DNA from: Streptomyces nigrescens
GTDB lineage: Bacteria > Actinomycetota > Actinomycetes > Streptomycetales > Streptomycetaceae
Direction: 5' to 3'
Assembly: GCA_024349765.1 (NCBI GenBank)
Contig: AP026073.1
Span: 1,178,001-1,242,000 of the forward strand
Length of the DNA stretch: 64,000 bases
Part shown: positions 1 through 7,191 of the stretch, one piece after another
How positions within the stretch are numbered: the first letter of the stretch is position 1
Layout: each line of letters starts with the position of its first letter
The notes under the pieces: model-generated
Seen by the model: only the letters and a program-made list of their open reading frames with translations
What the model was told of the DNA's origin: nothing
Databases searched by the model: none
Made by a program: the position numbers and the translations under genes

Positions 1-483
1 GCCGAGTCCGTTCCCGAGGCAGGGTTGCCCCAGGGGAACCCTGATCCGGCCCCGGGCAGGGTTGCCGCAGGGGAACCCAGTGGGTTGCCGCAGGGAAACC
101 GGGCGGGTTCCCCTGGGGAAACCCCTTCTCTTCCCCCTTCTTCCTCTTCTCTTCCTAACCCCCCTACCCCCACGGCTGACGCCGCAGGGGAGCCGGGTGC
201 GGCGCCGGGAGGGCAGCAGCGGGCGAGTTGCCCGAAGCACGCCGAGCCCGTTGCGAACTGCCGGGGGTGCGGTACGAACCCCCGTGCGGGGCGCGAGGAG
301 GCGCGGCGTGAAGCGGTCGGCCGTGAGCATCGCGACCAGCAGGACTGGCTGCGGGAGTTCTTCGCCGACCAGCAGCGCCGTGTGGCCGAGACCGACCCTG
401 CGGCCCTGGAGATGGCCCGCCAGCGGGCGCGTGAGCTGGCCCGCATGGGGCGGGAGCGGGGGGCCAATTCCCGGCGCAGATAG
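1..483 (+). CDS. C-terminal part of a replication- or DNA-binding-type protein (5' end outside window)
   Basis: The frame is open from the first base, so the true start lies upstream and this is a 5'-truncated gene. The first ~60 residues are low-complexity and rich in Gly, Pro and Ser, and they overlap an array of DNA repeats. The C-terminal ~75 residues contain a Cys cluster (CPKH followed by CRGCG) and a charged helix ending in SRRR. Streptomyces element proteins with an N-terminal HTH or replication domain often end in a similar Cys plus basic tail, so a replication initiator or helix-turn-helix protein is likely. That is inference because the diagnostic domain is missing. Confidence 0.55.
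   Translation, partial: AESVPEAGLPQGNPDPAPGRVAAGEPSGLPQGNRAGSPGETPSLPPSSSSLPNPPTPTADAAGEPGAAPGGQQRASCPKHAEPVANCRGCGTNPRAGREEARREAVGREHRDQQDWLREFFADQQRRVAETDPAALEMARQRARELARMGRERGANSRRR
22..124. repeat. Four iteron-like near-palindromic 20-bp repeats
   Basis: Four copies of a 20-bp near-palindrome, GGGTT + central CCC...GGG + AACCC, lie at 22-41, 59-78, 82-101 and 105-124. The last three are spaced exactly 23 bp apart. Because 23 is not a multiple of 3, the repeats fall in different reading frames of the gene they sit in, so they are conserved as DNA rather than as peptide. This resembles iterons of a replication origin or a partition site. Confidence 0.6.
122..172. other. Pyrimidine-rich tract beside the iteron-like array
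   Basis: About 50 bp immediately after the repeat array is almost pure C and T on the + strand, with repeated CTTC and TTCC. In such a G+C-rich sequence this is conspicuous, and it could be a melting or loading region of an origin. It is translated as the Ser/Pro-rich linker of the surrounding gene. Confidence 0.35.
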
Positions 484-506
484 GGAAGTTCGCACGATCG
501 GCAACA

Positions 507-539
507 TTGACGCCCTGGTGTACGCCATTAAGATATAAG
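507..539 (+). promoter_or_regulatory. Promoter, copy 1 of a shared element promoter
   Basis: TTGACG (507-512), a 16-bp spacer and TAAGAT (529-534) form a good sigma-70/HrdB-type promoter. The -10 region sits in the 16-mer GCCATTAAGATATAAG (524-539), which recurs exactly at 7880-7895 in front of another gene of this element. The promoter lies 47 bp before the next start codon. Confidence 0.65.
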
Positions 540-570
540 CATCAGTTCGGAACTGGCCGAACTCACCAAC

Positions 571-580
571 CTCTTGGAGA
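571..580 (+). promoter_or_regulatory. Repeated RBS leader CTCTTGGAGA, copy 1 (decides a start)
   Basis: CTCTTGGAGA also precedes the genes starting at 954, 1786 and 8121. By analogy the start of the gene here is the TTG at 586, six bases after GGAG, and not the in-frame TTG at 574, which lies inside the leader. Confidence 0.7.
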
Positions 581-585
581 GCACC

Positions 586-864
586 TTGACCGACACCCTC
601 ACCCCGGCCCCCGACGCCTATCTCGTGGTCGCCGAAGTCATCCACGGCTCGCACCTGGCTCCGCGACTCGGCGGCAACCTCTACTGCTCCGCCGAGTGCG
701 CCGAGTACGGCGTACGGGAGCTCGTCAGCAAGCTGATCGAGGAGGAGGGCGGCAGTGGCTTCGTCCTGCCTCACGAGGGCCGCATGATCGGCTGCGTCGT
801 CACGCCCAGCCGTCGCATGTGGTCGGTGCAGATCCTCGCCCGCAGCGAACTGCCCACCGCCTGA
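586..864 (+). CDS. Small hypothetical protein of the element
   Basis: 92 aa, beginning TDTLTPAPDAYLVV. I do not recognise a family. It has one CxxxC pair (LYCSAECAEYG, about residues 32-36) in a mixed alpha/beta-looking sequence, with no signal peptide or membrane segment. The TTG start is chosen because it follows the repeated CTCTTGGAGA leader at the same distance as in three other genes. It is the first gene after the 507-539 promoter and is followed by a strong hairpin. Confidence 0.6.
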   Translation: MTDTLTPAPDAYLVVAEVIHGSHLAPRLGGNLYCSAECAEYGVRELVSKLIEEEGGSGFVLPHEGRMIGCVVTPSRRMWSVQILARSELPTA

Positions 865-898
865 CGGCCACTGCGCCTGAGATAGGTGCCATTTCTCA

Positions 899-929
899 AC
901 GGCGGGCGCGCCTTCTGTGCGCCCGCCGT
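899..929 (+). terminator. Intergenic G+C-rich hairpin upstream of the 954 gene
   Basis: An 11-bp perfect stem (899-909 with 919-929) closes a 9-nt loop. There is no U-tract. The hairpin sits just before the CTCTTGGAGACC leader, so it may be a leaky terminator, an RNA-stability element or a processing site. Confidence 0.55.
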
Positions 930-936
930 GCACACC

Positions 937-948
937 CTCTTGGAGACC
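937..948 (+). promoter_or_regulatory. Repeated RBS leader CTCTTGGAGACC, copy 2
   Basis: The 12-mer is identical to the copies at 1767-1778 and 8106-8117. The GGAG core is 8 bp from the ATG at 954. Confidence 0.7.
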
Positions 949-953
949 AGAAC

Positions 954-1574
954 ATGACCACCACCATCGCGGCTCTGCCCGATCACAACCGGCTCAACGA
1001 CCCGCTGTGGCAGCGGCTGTTCCACAGCTACAGCCACGTCATCACCCCGCTGCGCTACGCGGGCTGGGTCACCGACATCGAGACCTGCGGCGGCGAGTTC
1101 GTCGTCCGCGCCGACCTGCGGGACGGCACGGAAGTGATCATCGCCTCCGAGGACAGCCTGCCCGCCGACCCCCATGAGGTGACCGGCTGGACGGCCATTC
1201 GCCAGGACGCCGAGGACGCGAGCAGGCACACCGTCCTGTACGACTCCACACCGAACGGACCGCAGCGCCACCACGGCACCAGCCTGATCCCGCTCATGGC
1301 CCGCATCGATGGTATCGACGTCCCCGGCCGCGCACCCCGGCTGATCGTGTCGGCCACGCACACCGCCCCCTACGGCGCGAACCACAACCAGACCGCCGGG
1401 ATCGAGACCCCGGCCACCGCCGTCGCCCGCTTCGCGGAGTGGTCGTGGCGACTCACCGACCACGAGGGCTACCGCCGCGTGTGGCAGCGGCCCGAGTACG
1501 AGGGCTACCCGCTGGCGCTGTTCGAGAGCGCCGGGCACATCACCACCGTCCGCGTCACCCGCAGCAATGACTGA
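954..1574 (+). CDS. Hypothetical element protein
   Basis: 206 aa, beginning TTTIAALPDHNRLNDPLW. No family is recognised. The sequence is globular, with a long mixed charged stretch, several aromatic residues and no signal peptide or membrane segment. The ATG is fixed by the repeated CTCTTGGAGACC leader. A longer frame runs upstream but crosses the preceding hairpin and gene. It probably belongs to the same transcription unit as the genes at 586 and 1617. Confidence 0.65.
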   Translation: MTTTIAALPDHNRLNDPLWQRLFHSYSHVITPLRYAGWVTDIETCGGEFVVRADLRDGTEVIIASEDSLPADPHEVTGWTAIRQDAEDASRHTVLYDSTPNGPQRHHGTSLIPLMARIDGIDVPGRAPRLIVSATHTAPYGANHNQTAGIETPATAVARFAEWSWRLTDHEGYRRVWQRPEYEGYPLALFESAGHITTVRVTRSND

Positions 1575-1616
1575 CCCACAGCGCCGCGTGCCCCGCCCCA
1601 TGGGGGGCGCGGAGAC

Positions 1617-1724
1617 GTGATCTGGCTGCTGATCGTGTGCGCCCTCGGACTGCTGGGGTTCACCGCCCTCGGCATCGAGGACAGCCGCCACCACCGCGCG
1701 TTACGCGCCTTCGACCAGTCCTGA
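1617..1724 (+). CDS. 35-aa single-pass membrane peptide
   Basis: A small GTG-started frame encodes a hydrophobic helix (IWLLIVCALGLLGFTALGI, residues 2-20) followed by a basic and polar tail rich in His and Arg (EDSRHHRALRAFDQS). It fills the gap between the 954 gene and the next hairpin, with GGAG just upstream (2-bp spacing, tighter than usual). It looks like a small inner-membrane protein with a cytoplasmic tail; the function is unknown. Its reality rests on codon pattern, position and the clear helix. Confidence 0.45.
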   Translation: MIWLLIVCALGLLGFTALGIEDSRHHRALRAFDQS

Positions 1725-1729
1725 CCCAC

Positions 1730-1762
1730 GGCCGCCCGGCCCGCGAACCGGGCCGGGCGGCC
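1730..1762 (+). terminator. Intergenic hairpin upstream of the C5 methyltransferase
   Basis: A perfect 13-bp stem (1730-1742 with 1750-1762) has a 7-nt loop and no U-tract. It is followed directly by the CTCTTGGAGACC leader (1767-1778) and the GTG start at 1786. Confidence 0.6.
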
Positions 1763-1766
1763 CCAC

Positions 1767-1778
1767 CTCTTGGAGACC
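1767..1778 (+). promoter_or_regulatory. Repeated RBS leader CTCTTGGAGACC, copy 3
   Basis: Identical to copies 2 and 4. It fixes the GTG at 1786 as the start of the methyltransferase. Confidence 0.7.
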
Positions 1779-1785
1779 TAAGACC

Positions 1786-3276
1786 GTGCCCCGATCCATC
1801 CACCTGCTCTGCGGAGCAGGCGGAGACGCCACCGGCCTGTTGGAAGCCGGTTTCGACCCCATCCTCGGCATCAACCACTGGCAGACCGCCGTCGACACCT
1901 TCGGGCTCAACCACCCGACCGCATCGGCGCGCTGCGCCGACATCCAGAACTACCCCATGCGCTGGCTCCCGAAGGCCCTGGTGCTGTGGGCCTCGGTCAT
2001 CTGCACCGAGATCAGCCCCGCCGGCGGGAAGAAGCGACCCGACCCGGTGCAGGACGCCCTGTTCGAAGAAGAAGAGCAGTGGCGCGAACTGCCCCCCGAG
2101 GCGTTCGAGATGACCCGGGTGACCGCCTGGTGCGTGCTGCGCGCCGCCGAGGCGAAACGGTTCCCCTGCGTCGTCGTGGAGAACGTCGTCGAGTTCATCA
2201 CCGACTGGCTGCTGTTCCCCGAGTGGATCCGAGCCATGAAGAAGCTCGGCTACCGCGTCCAGATCGTCTCCGTCTCCTCCGCGCACATCGGCTCGCAGAC
2301 CAACCCGTACGCCCCGCAGTGGCGCGACCGCGTCTACCTCGTTTTCACTCTCACCGGCATCCGCCGCCCCGACCTCGCGCCGCGCCCGCTGGCGCACTGC
2401 TTCGAGTGCGGGCGCGACGTCAAGGGCCGCCAGAGCTGGCGCGACCCGCGGGTGAAGGTCGGCAAGTACGGCGTCCAGTACGACTACCGATGCCCGAACA
2501 CCCGCTGCGGCCATGCCCTGGTGGAGCCGTACGTCCGGCCCGCCTCCGACGTGATCATGTGGGACAACATCGGCCAGCGCATCGGGGACCGGGCCAAGCC
2601 TTTGGTGCCCAACACGATGCGCAGGATCGCCACCGGGCTGGAGAAGTTCCCCTACGACCCGTCCGTCGTCACCCTCACCCACGGCAAGGACGGCACCGAC
2701 CGCGCGTTCGCCCCGCACACCCGGCCGCTGCCCACCCGCACGGCCAAGCTCGGAGAAGCCCTCCTGGTACCGGTCGGCGGCTCGTGGAACGACACCGCCT
2801 CCTCGGCTGCCGAGCCGATGCGCACACGCACCACCCGCGAGAGCGAAGCCCTCGTCACCGTGGACCCGTTCATCGTGGAGTTCCGCAACAACTGCGACGC
2901 CGCACCGATCGACGCACCCTTGAGCACCATCGCCACGGCCCGCCACCACGGCCTGGTCGTGCCCGACGGCGACGTGCGCACCCGGGCCCGCAACACCCTG
3001 GTGATCCCGTACCGCAAGGCCGCACCGAAGACCGCGGGCGAGCCGCTGCACACCCTGGCCACCCGGGATTCGGCGGCCGTCGTGCGCAGCGCGCCCGCCA
3101 TCGAGGACTGCTACTTCCGGATGCTCCAGCCCCGCGAACAGCTCTCGGCGCAGCGATTCCCCGCCACGTACGAGGTCGTGGGCACCAAGGCCGCCCAGAC
3201 CCAGCAGGCCGGCAACGCCGTGTCGGTCAACGTCGCGCGGTGGATCGGTGAACGCCTCAAGCCCGTCCTCGCCTGA
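1786..3276 (+). CDS. C5 cytosine DNA methyltransferase, phage/element type
   Basis: 496 aa. The motifs of DNA cytosine-5 methyltransferases appear in order: motif I HLLCGAGGDATGLLEAGF (residues 6-23, SAM binding), motif IV around Cys73 (ASVICTEISPAGG), motif VI VENV (131-134), motif VIII WRDRVYLVF, and motif X QQAGNAVSVNVARWI near residue 480. The usual Pro-Cys-Gln of motif IV is replaced by Ile-Cys-Thr, a change also seen in phage-type members with a CT-x-x-S signature. A zinc-ribbon-like insert (CFECG ... CPNTRCG, about residues 205-245) lies in the target-recognition region. No cognate endonuclease is adjacent, so it is probably an orphan protective or regulatory methylase. Confidence 0.85.
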   Translation: MPRSIHLLCGAGGDATGLLEAGFDPILGINHWQTAVDTFGLNHPTASARCADIQNYPMRWLPKALVLWASVICTEISPAGGKKRPDPVQDALFEEEEQWRELPPEAFEMTRVTAWCVLRAAEAKRFPCVVVENVVEFITDWLLFPEWIRAMKKLGYRVQIVSVSSAHIGSQTNPYAPQWRDRVYLVFTLTGIRRPDLAPRPLAHCFECGRDVKGRQSWRDPRVKVGKYGVQYDYRCPNTRCGHALVEPYVRPASDVIMWDNIGQRIGDRAKPLVPNTMRRIATGLEKFPYDPSVVTLTHGKDGTDRAFAPHTRPLPTRTAKLGEALLVPVGGSWNDTASSAAEPMRTRTTRESEALVTVDPFIVEFRNNCDAAPIDAPLSTIATARHHGLVVPDGDVRTRARNTLVIPYRKAAPKTAGEPLHTLATRDSAAVVRSAPAIEDCYFRMLQPREQLSAQRFPATYEVVGTKAAQTQQAGNAVSVNVARWIGERLKPVLA

Positions 3277-3305
3277 CCCCACCCCAAAGAAGGGAAACCC
3301 CTGCC

Positions 3306-4034
3306 ATGACACCGGCAGCACACGACCAGTTGGCCATCCTCCGCGAGCAGCGCGAGGAACTACAGGCCGAGCGCCTGCGCATCGAGAAGGCGCACTGCCT
3401 TGCGGTACTCGACCACATCACCGCGAAGATCCGCGCCGCCTGCCCCGAGGCGGTCTACGTGACCTTCGCCTTCTACACCTCCCGCACTCTGGACCTGCAC
3501 GGCGTGCTGGGCGCGCAACCCAGCCCCTTGGGATCCTGCCCCGAGCTGTGGGACAACCGCGACGGGGAAGACGAGCACCCGCTGGATGACATCGCGGACC
3601 AGATCGAGTCCGACGTGCAAGCCGCGCTCGCCCCCCACTCCTCTCCGGCGTGGGCGTCCGTCCACCGCAACGCGGCCTCCGACGGCAACTCCTGGCTGCT
3701 GGAGCTGCCCCCGCCCGACCGGGCCGCCCGCGTGGCCGAGCTGGTCCGCGAGCACCATCCGGAGGCGACCGCGATCGTCGTGGACGGCCGCGCGGCCGGG
3801 CGCGTCATCGAGATCTTCGAAGGCGTCGCCGACGACGGCACGCAGATGCGCACGCCCCGTCCGGGGTGGCCGCCCGCCTGCGACACCGCGCTGGCCGGGT
3901 TCATCGCCCAGATCCTCGCCCTCCCCGCCCTGGCCGACCGGCACCTGATGCCGCTGCCCGGCGACTACACCCACCCGTTCGGCCTCGGCACCAGCGATCA
4001 GGTGCACCTGATGCCGCTGCCGCCGACCGCCTAG
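3306..4034 (+). CDS. Hypothetical element protein with N-terminal coiled coil
   Basis: 242 aa. The first ~35 residues (LAILREQREELQAERLRIEKAH) form a likely amphipathic coiled coil. The remainder is a globular alpha/beta sequence with no motif I recognise. The ATG follows AAGAAGGGAAA with good spacing, 29 bp after the methyltransferase stop, so the two genes are probably cotranscribed. Confidence 0.6.
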   Translation: MTPAAHDQLAILREQREELQAERLRIEKAHCLAVLDHITAKIRAACPEAVYVTFAFYTSRTLDLHGVLGAQPSPLGSCPELWDNRDGEDEHPLDDIADQIESDVQAALAPHSSPAWASVHRNAASDGNSWLLELPPPDRAARVAELVREHHPEATAIVVDGRAAGRVIEIFEGVADDGTQMRTPRPGWPPACDTALAGFIAQILALPALADRHLMPLPGDYTHPFGLGTSDQVHLMPLPPTA

Positions 4035-4051
4035 GCCCAGGGGAGGAGCAG

Positions 4052-4459
4052 ATGAGCGGCAACGGGTGGGCCGGGAAGGCCCCCTGCGCCGGGGACTTGC
4101 GCTTCACGCCCGAGGAGACGACGGCCGAAGCCCCCACCGAGCCGCTGGTCGCACTCCTCGACATCTGCCAGGGCTGCCCGTTCCGCGCGCAGTGCATCGG
4201 CCTGGTTCTGCCCAGAGCGAGCCTGTTCGACGGCGTGTGCGGCGGGCGGGTCTGGCGCAACGGGCAGGTCCTGGCGACCTGCGACGACGCGCAGCCCTCC
4301 GAGCTGCGTGAGCGTGGGCGGCGCCCCATGACGCACGGCACCGAAGCCGGGGCCCGCGCCCACAACCGGCGAGGGGAGCGCGCCTGCTCCCTGTGCCGGG
4401 AAGCCGGACGGCTCGCCCAGCAGGCCCGCCGGGCCCGCAAGCGTGCCTCCGGCACCTGA
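4052..4459 (+). CDS. Wbl (WhiB-like) iron-sulfur regulator with an extra C-terminal Cys motif
   Basis: 135 aa. Four Cys in the Wbl pattern (Cys12, Cys39, Cys42 and Cys48, the last three as CxxCx5C) would bind a [4Fe-4S] cluster. They are followed by GVCGG at 61-65, matching the Wbl turn G[VI]WGG with Trp changed to Cys. Downstream is a second motif, HGTEAGARAHNRRGER-A-CSLC (residues 95-115), of the HGTxxGxxxHxRRGExxCxxC type common in small actinophage and plasmid proteins. Wbl proteins act as sigma-factor-associated transcription regulators; an element-specific control role is inferred. The RBS GGGAGGAGC precedes the ATG. Confidence 0.75.
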   Translation: MSGNGWAGKAPCAGDLRFTPEETTAEAPTEPLVALLDICQGCPFRAQCIGLVLPRASLFDGVCGGRVWRNGQVLATCDDAQPSELRERGRRPMTHGTEAGARAHNRRGERACSLCREAGRLAQQARRARKRASGT

Positions 4460-4492
4460 TCACCACCCCTACAACTCCTGCGGAGAAAGAGC

Positions 4493-5302
4493 ATGTTCAC
4501 CATCAAGGCCCGCCACCTGGCGGCCACCCTCGACCGAGTCGCCCCGCACCGCTATCAGGCGGACGACGACGCCCACGACCTCGACGTCCTCGTCCTCGAC
4601 TGCACCCCCGGCCACCTCCACGCCGTCGGATGCAGCGACCGCACCCTCGCCGTCGCCCGTACGTCCGTCACGGGCGACGTGTGGACCGCCCCCGTCGGCT
4701 ACGACGACGCCGCCGCGCTGCGCGGCTGGCTGGAGTCCTCCGAGATCGTCACCGTCGAACACGTCACCAGCGGCGGCCACCAGCAGCTCCGCTTCACCGA
4801 AGGCCCCGCGCAGATCACAGTTCCCGCCGCCTCCCACACCGGCCGCCTGCCCTGGCGCGCGCTGCTGCGCCTCGCACTCGATGCCCGCGACCATCCCCTG
4901 GCCGTCGGCCGCCCCGTGCAGCTCAACGCCGACGACCTCGCGCTGTGGGGCAACGCCGGCGTGGACGGCGAAGCGATCGAGTTCCGCTCCCTGGGCCCTG
5001 TGGGGACGATGGTGACCGCCGGACCCGACTTCCTCGGTCTCCAGACCCCGCACACCTGGGACGGCCCGACGCCCGGCAAGGGCTGGTCTTCCTCACTGCG
5101 CACCCGTCTGTTCCTGTTCGCCGGGGCCTTCCTCGAGGTGGGGGGCCGGTACGCGGACGCTGCGGGGATGGCGTGGGTGGTGCCCGCCCGGCCCGGCCCC
5201 GGCGAGGAGCCGACGCTGGTGTCCGCCGACTACGCGGCCGTCACCCTGCCGATCTCCCAGGTGCTCGCGGGCGGGAAGTTCCTCATCCGTCTTCCCGACT
5301 GA
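4493..5302 (+). CDS. Possible sliding-clamp-like (DnaN-fold) element protein
   Basis: 269 aa. The N-terminal stretch MFTIKARHLAATLDRVAPH, then LHAVGCSDRTLAVAR, resembles the domain I pattern of bacterial beta clamps, where a late strand reads TDGHRLAV. The length is about two thirds of a full clamp (around 370 aa), so it would have fewer repeats or an altered fold. No signal or membrane segment. The resemblance is my reading of short motifs; a structure prediction would settle it. The ATG follows GGAGAAAGAGC. Confidence 0.45.
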   Translation: MFTIKARHLAATLDRVAPHRYQADDDAHDLDVLVLDCTPGHLHAVGCSDRTLAVARTSVTGDVWTAPVGYDDAAALRGWLESSEIVTVEHVTSGGHQQLRFTEGPAQITVPAASHTGRLPWRALLRLALDARDHPLAVGRPVQLNADDLALWGNAGVDGEAIEFRSLGPVGTMVTAGPDFLGLQTPHTWDGPTPGKGWSSSLRTRLFLFAGAFLEVGGRYADAAGMAWVVPARPGPGEEPTLVSADYAAVTLPISQVLAGGKFLIRLPD

Positions 5303-5462
5303 CAAGGAATAGGTGACATTCATGCATCACGTAACGCGCTCCCGAGCTGCGGTGTGCGACCACGACGCGGAACCCGGGCTCGGGCTCAGCACCTTGCCCG
5401 CCGTGTGGCGCGCTCGGCCCTCAACTCCTGTGGCACAGCCAGCGATTCGAGAGGAATACCCA

Positions 5463-5804
5463 GTGAACAAGGCCCAGCTCATCAAGGTCGTGGCCGCCGC
5501 GACCGGCGACCGCGCTCAAGCAACCCTCGCCGTGGAGACCGCGTTCGACGCGATCGTGCGCGCCGTCGCGGCCGGTGACCGCTTCTCCTATACCGGCTTC
5601 GGGAGCCTCACCCCCGAGGAGCGTCCAGCCCGCACCGCGCGCAACCCGCAGACGGGCGAGCCGATGCACGTCGGCGCGAGCCTCGTCGTGAAGTACCGCC
5701 CCGGCACCCGGTTCAAGGAGTTTGTCGCAGGGCGCCGCGCGGTGCCGGAGTCCGGCAACTGCATCCAGAAGGACCCGCAGACCGCCAAGGCCGCTCGCCC
5801 GTAA
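5463..5804 (+). CDS. HU/IHF-family DNA-binding protein
   Basis: 113 aa. It starts NKAQLIKVVAAATGD and carries the HU signature FGSLTPEERPARTARNPQTGE, with the arm region continuing to VKYRPGTRFKEFV. It is a nucleoid-type DNA-bending protein with ~20 extra polar residues after the usual end. The GTG at 5463 is chosen because it follows GAGAGGAA and gives the canonical HU N-terminus; the frame extends upstream but that stretch is not HU-like. The 160-bp gap before it holds no other gene. Confidence 0.88.
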   Translation: MNKAQLIKVVAAATGDRAQATLAVETAFDAIVRAVAAGDRFSYTGFGSLTPEERPARTARNPQTGEPMHVGASLVVKYRPGTRFKEFVAGRRAVPESGNCIQKDPQTAKAARP

Positions 5805-5818
5805 CCGCCCGCACACCA

Positions 5819-5848
5819 GGGGCCGCCCGGCGCGCGCCGGGCGGCCCC
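5819..5848. terminator. 30-bp perfect palindrome downstream of the HU gene
   Basis: A perfect 30-bp inverted repeat centred at 5833/5834 (arms 5819-5833 and 5834-5848, beginning GGGGCCGCCCGG) lies between the HU stop and the next RBS. There is no U-tract. It is one of the element's series of intergenic hairpins. Confidence 0.6.
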
Positions 5849-5866
5849 GCCCAAGGAGCACGACAG

Positions 5867-6367
5867 ATGAACGACCTTTCCGTGGGCGTCGAGATCGACG
5901 CCACCGCGAAGTGGCTGGAAGAGCGCGGCATACCCGGCGCGGCGAACCTGCTGCGGCGCGTCGCCCGGCAGCGGGACCAGGCCGTACAGCAGCTCGGCCT
6001 GCGGCCGGGCTCATCCGCACACGAGACGGGCGGCACCGAGCACGGCGCCGCGCGCGACCTGGACGCTGCCGCCGAAGCGGCGATGCTGCGCACGGACGTC
6101 GCCCGTCTTCAGTCCCTGGCCGAGCGTGCCGGCTGGGTGCCCGACCCCGCCGCCAAGCGCCTGTTGCGCTGGCGCGACGGATGGTGGGAGCTGGCCCACC
6201 GCCGCCGGAACCCGAAGGACGGCTACCACGACACCGGCTGGTACCTGTGGGGTCCGATCGGCAGCTACGACGGCGAGTGGACCGACCGCCACAAGGGCCC
6301 GGCCGTAGAGGAAGCCGAGCGGCTGATCACCAAGCAGCGCGCCGCGAGCCGCGGGGGCGCCGAGTGA
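5867..6367 (+). CDS. Hypothetical element protein
   Basis: 166 aa, no recognised family. The N-terminal part looks helical; the C-terminal half is rich in Trp and Arg (RWRDGWWELAHRRR, then GWYLWGPIGSYDGEW), suggesting a small beta-rich nucleic-acid or protein-binding module. The ATG follows AAGGAGCACGAC. Its TGA overlaps the next GTG (GTGA), so it is translationally coupled to the PP-loop enzyme. Confidence 0.6.
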   Translation: MNDLSVGVEIDATAKWLEERGIPGAANLLRRVARQRDQAVQQLGLRPGSSAHETGGTEHGAARDLDAAAEAAMLRTDVARLQSLAERAGWVPDPAAKRLLRWRDGWWELAHRRRNPKDGYHDTGWYLWGPIGSYDGEWTDRHKGPAVEEAERLITKQRAASRGGAE

Positions 6368-7191
6368 ACGCCCAGATCGAACTGGTCAGCGCCCGCTCCG
6401 TGCTCGGCCCCGAACCCGTTCCCGATCTCGCCTGCGCCGACCGCATCATCATCAGCAACAGCGGCGGTAAGGACAGCATCGTCGCGATGGACGAGGGCGT
6501 ACGCCTGGCCGATGAGGCCGGGGTCCGCGACCGCATCGTGGTCCTGCACATCGATCTGGGCCGCACTCCGCGCGGGCACAGCGTGGAGTGGCCGGGCACC
6601 GTGGACCTGGCGCGCCGCCAGGCGGCCCACTACGGGCTGCCGTTCGAGGTCCGCAGCATGACGAAGTGGCCGTCCCTGGTCCACCGCATCCGGGCCCGCG
6701 GGCAGTTCCCGCACCTCATGACCCGGTTCTGCACCTCGGAGAAGAGGGGCGTGGCGCGCCGGTTCATGACCGAGCAGGTGAACGCCCTCGGCATTTCCGG
6801 CCGCCCTGCGCGGATCGTGCATGTCATGGGCTTTCGCGGGGAGGAATCCCGCGCTCGCTCGCGGCGGCCTGCCGTCGAAGTCGACCACCGGGCCAGCAAC
6901 GGGCGCCGCACGGTGACCCATTGGTACCCGGTGCTGCGCTGGAGCACCGCCGAGGTGTGGCAGCGCATCCGGGACCAAGGGCTGCCGTACCACTGGGCGT
7001 ACGACGCCGGCATGTCGCGGCTCTCGTGCAGCCTGTGTGTCCTCGCCTCCGTCCCGGACCTGGAGTGCGCGGCCGGGCTCCGGCCCGAGCTGGCGCGTGA
7101 GTACGCCGACCTGGAAGAAGAGATGGGCGTCCCGTTTCGGCGGGAGCTGTCGATGGCCGAGGTCATCCGGCGCGCGGGAGGTGCCGCGTGA
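6364..7191 (+). CDS. PP-loop ATP-pyrophosphatase, PAPS-reductase-like
   Basis: 275 aa. The PP-loop SGGKDS is at residues 33-38 (SNSGGKDSIVAM), followed by features of the PAPS reductase family: a GFRGEESRAR motif near the middle and a Cys pair near the end (SCSLCVLAS). The family activates a carbonyl or sulfate through AMP or transfers sulfur. Members on phages and islands are often annotated as PAPS reductase and may take part in nucleic-acid modification, as DndC does in phosphorothioation. The true substrate cannot be read here. GTGA overlaps at both ends couple it to its neighbours. Confidence 0.8.
   Translation: MNAQIELVSARSVLGPEPVPDLACADRIIISNSGGKDSIVAMDEGVRLADEAGVRDRIVVLHIDLGRTPRGHSVEWPGTVDLARRQAAHYGLPFEVRSMTKWPSLVHRIRARGQFPHLMTRFCTSEKRGVARRFMTEQVNALGISGRPARIVHVMGFRGEESRARSRRPAVEVDHRASNGRRTVTHWYPVLRWSTAEVWQRIRDQGLPYHWAYDAGMSRLSCSLCVLASVPDLECAAGLRPELAREYADLEEEMGVPFRRELSMAEVIRRAGGAA

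Noticed and set aside
1660-3321. 553-aa minus-strand open frame opposite the methyltransferase
   Set aside because: The + strand has all C5 methyltransferase motifs; the opposite frame is low-complexity.
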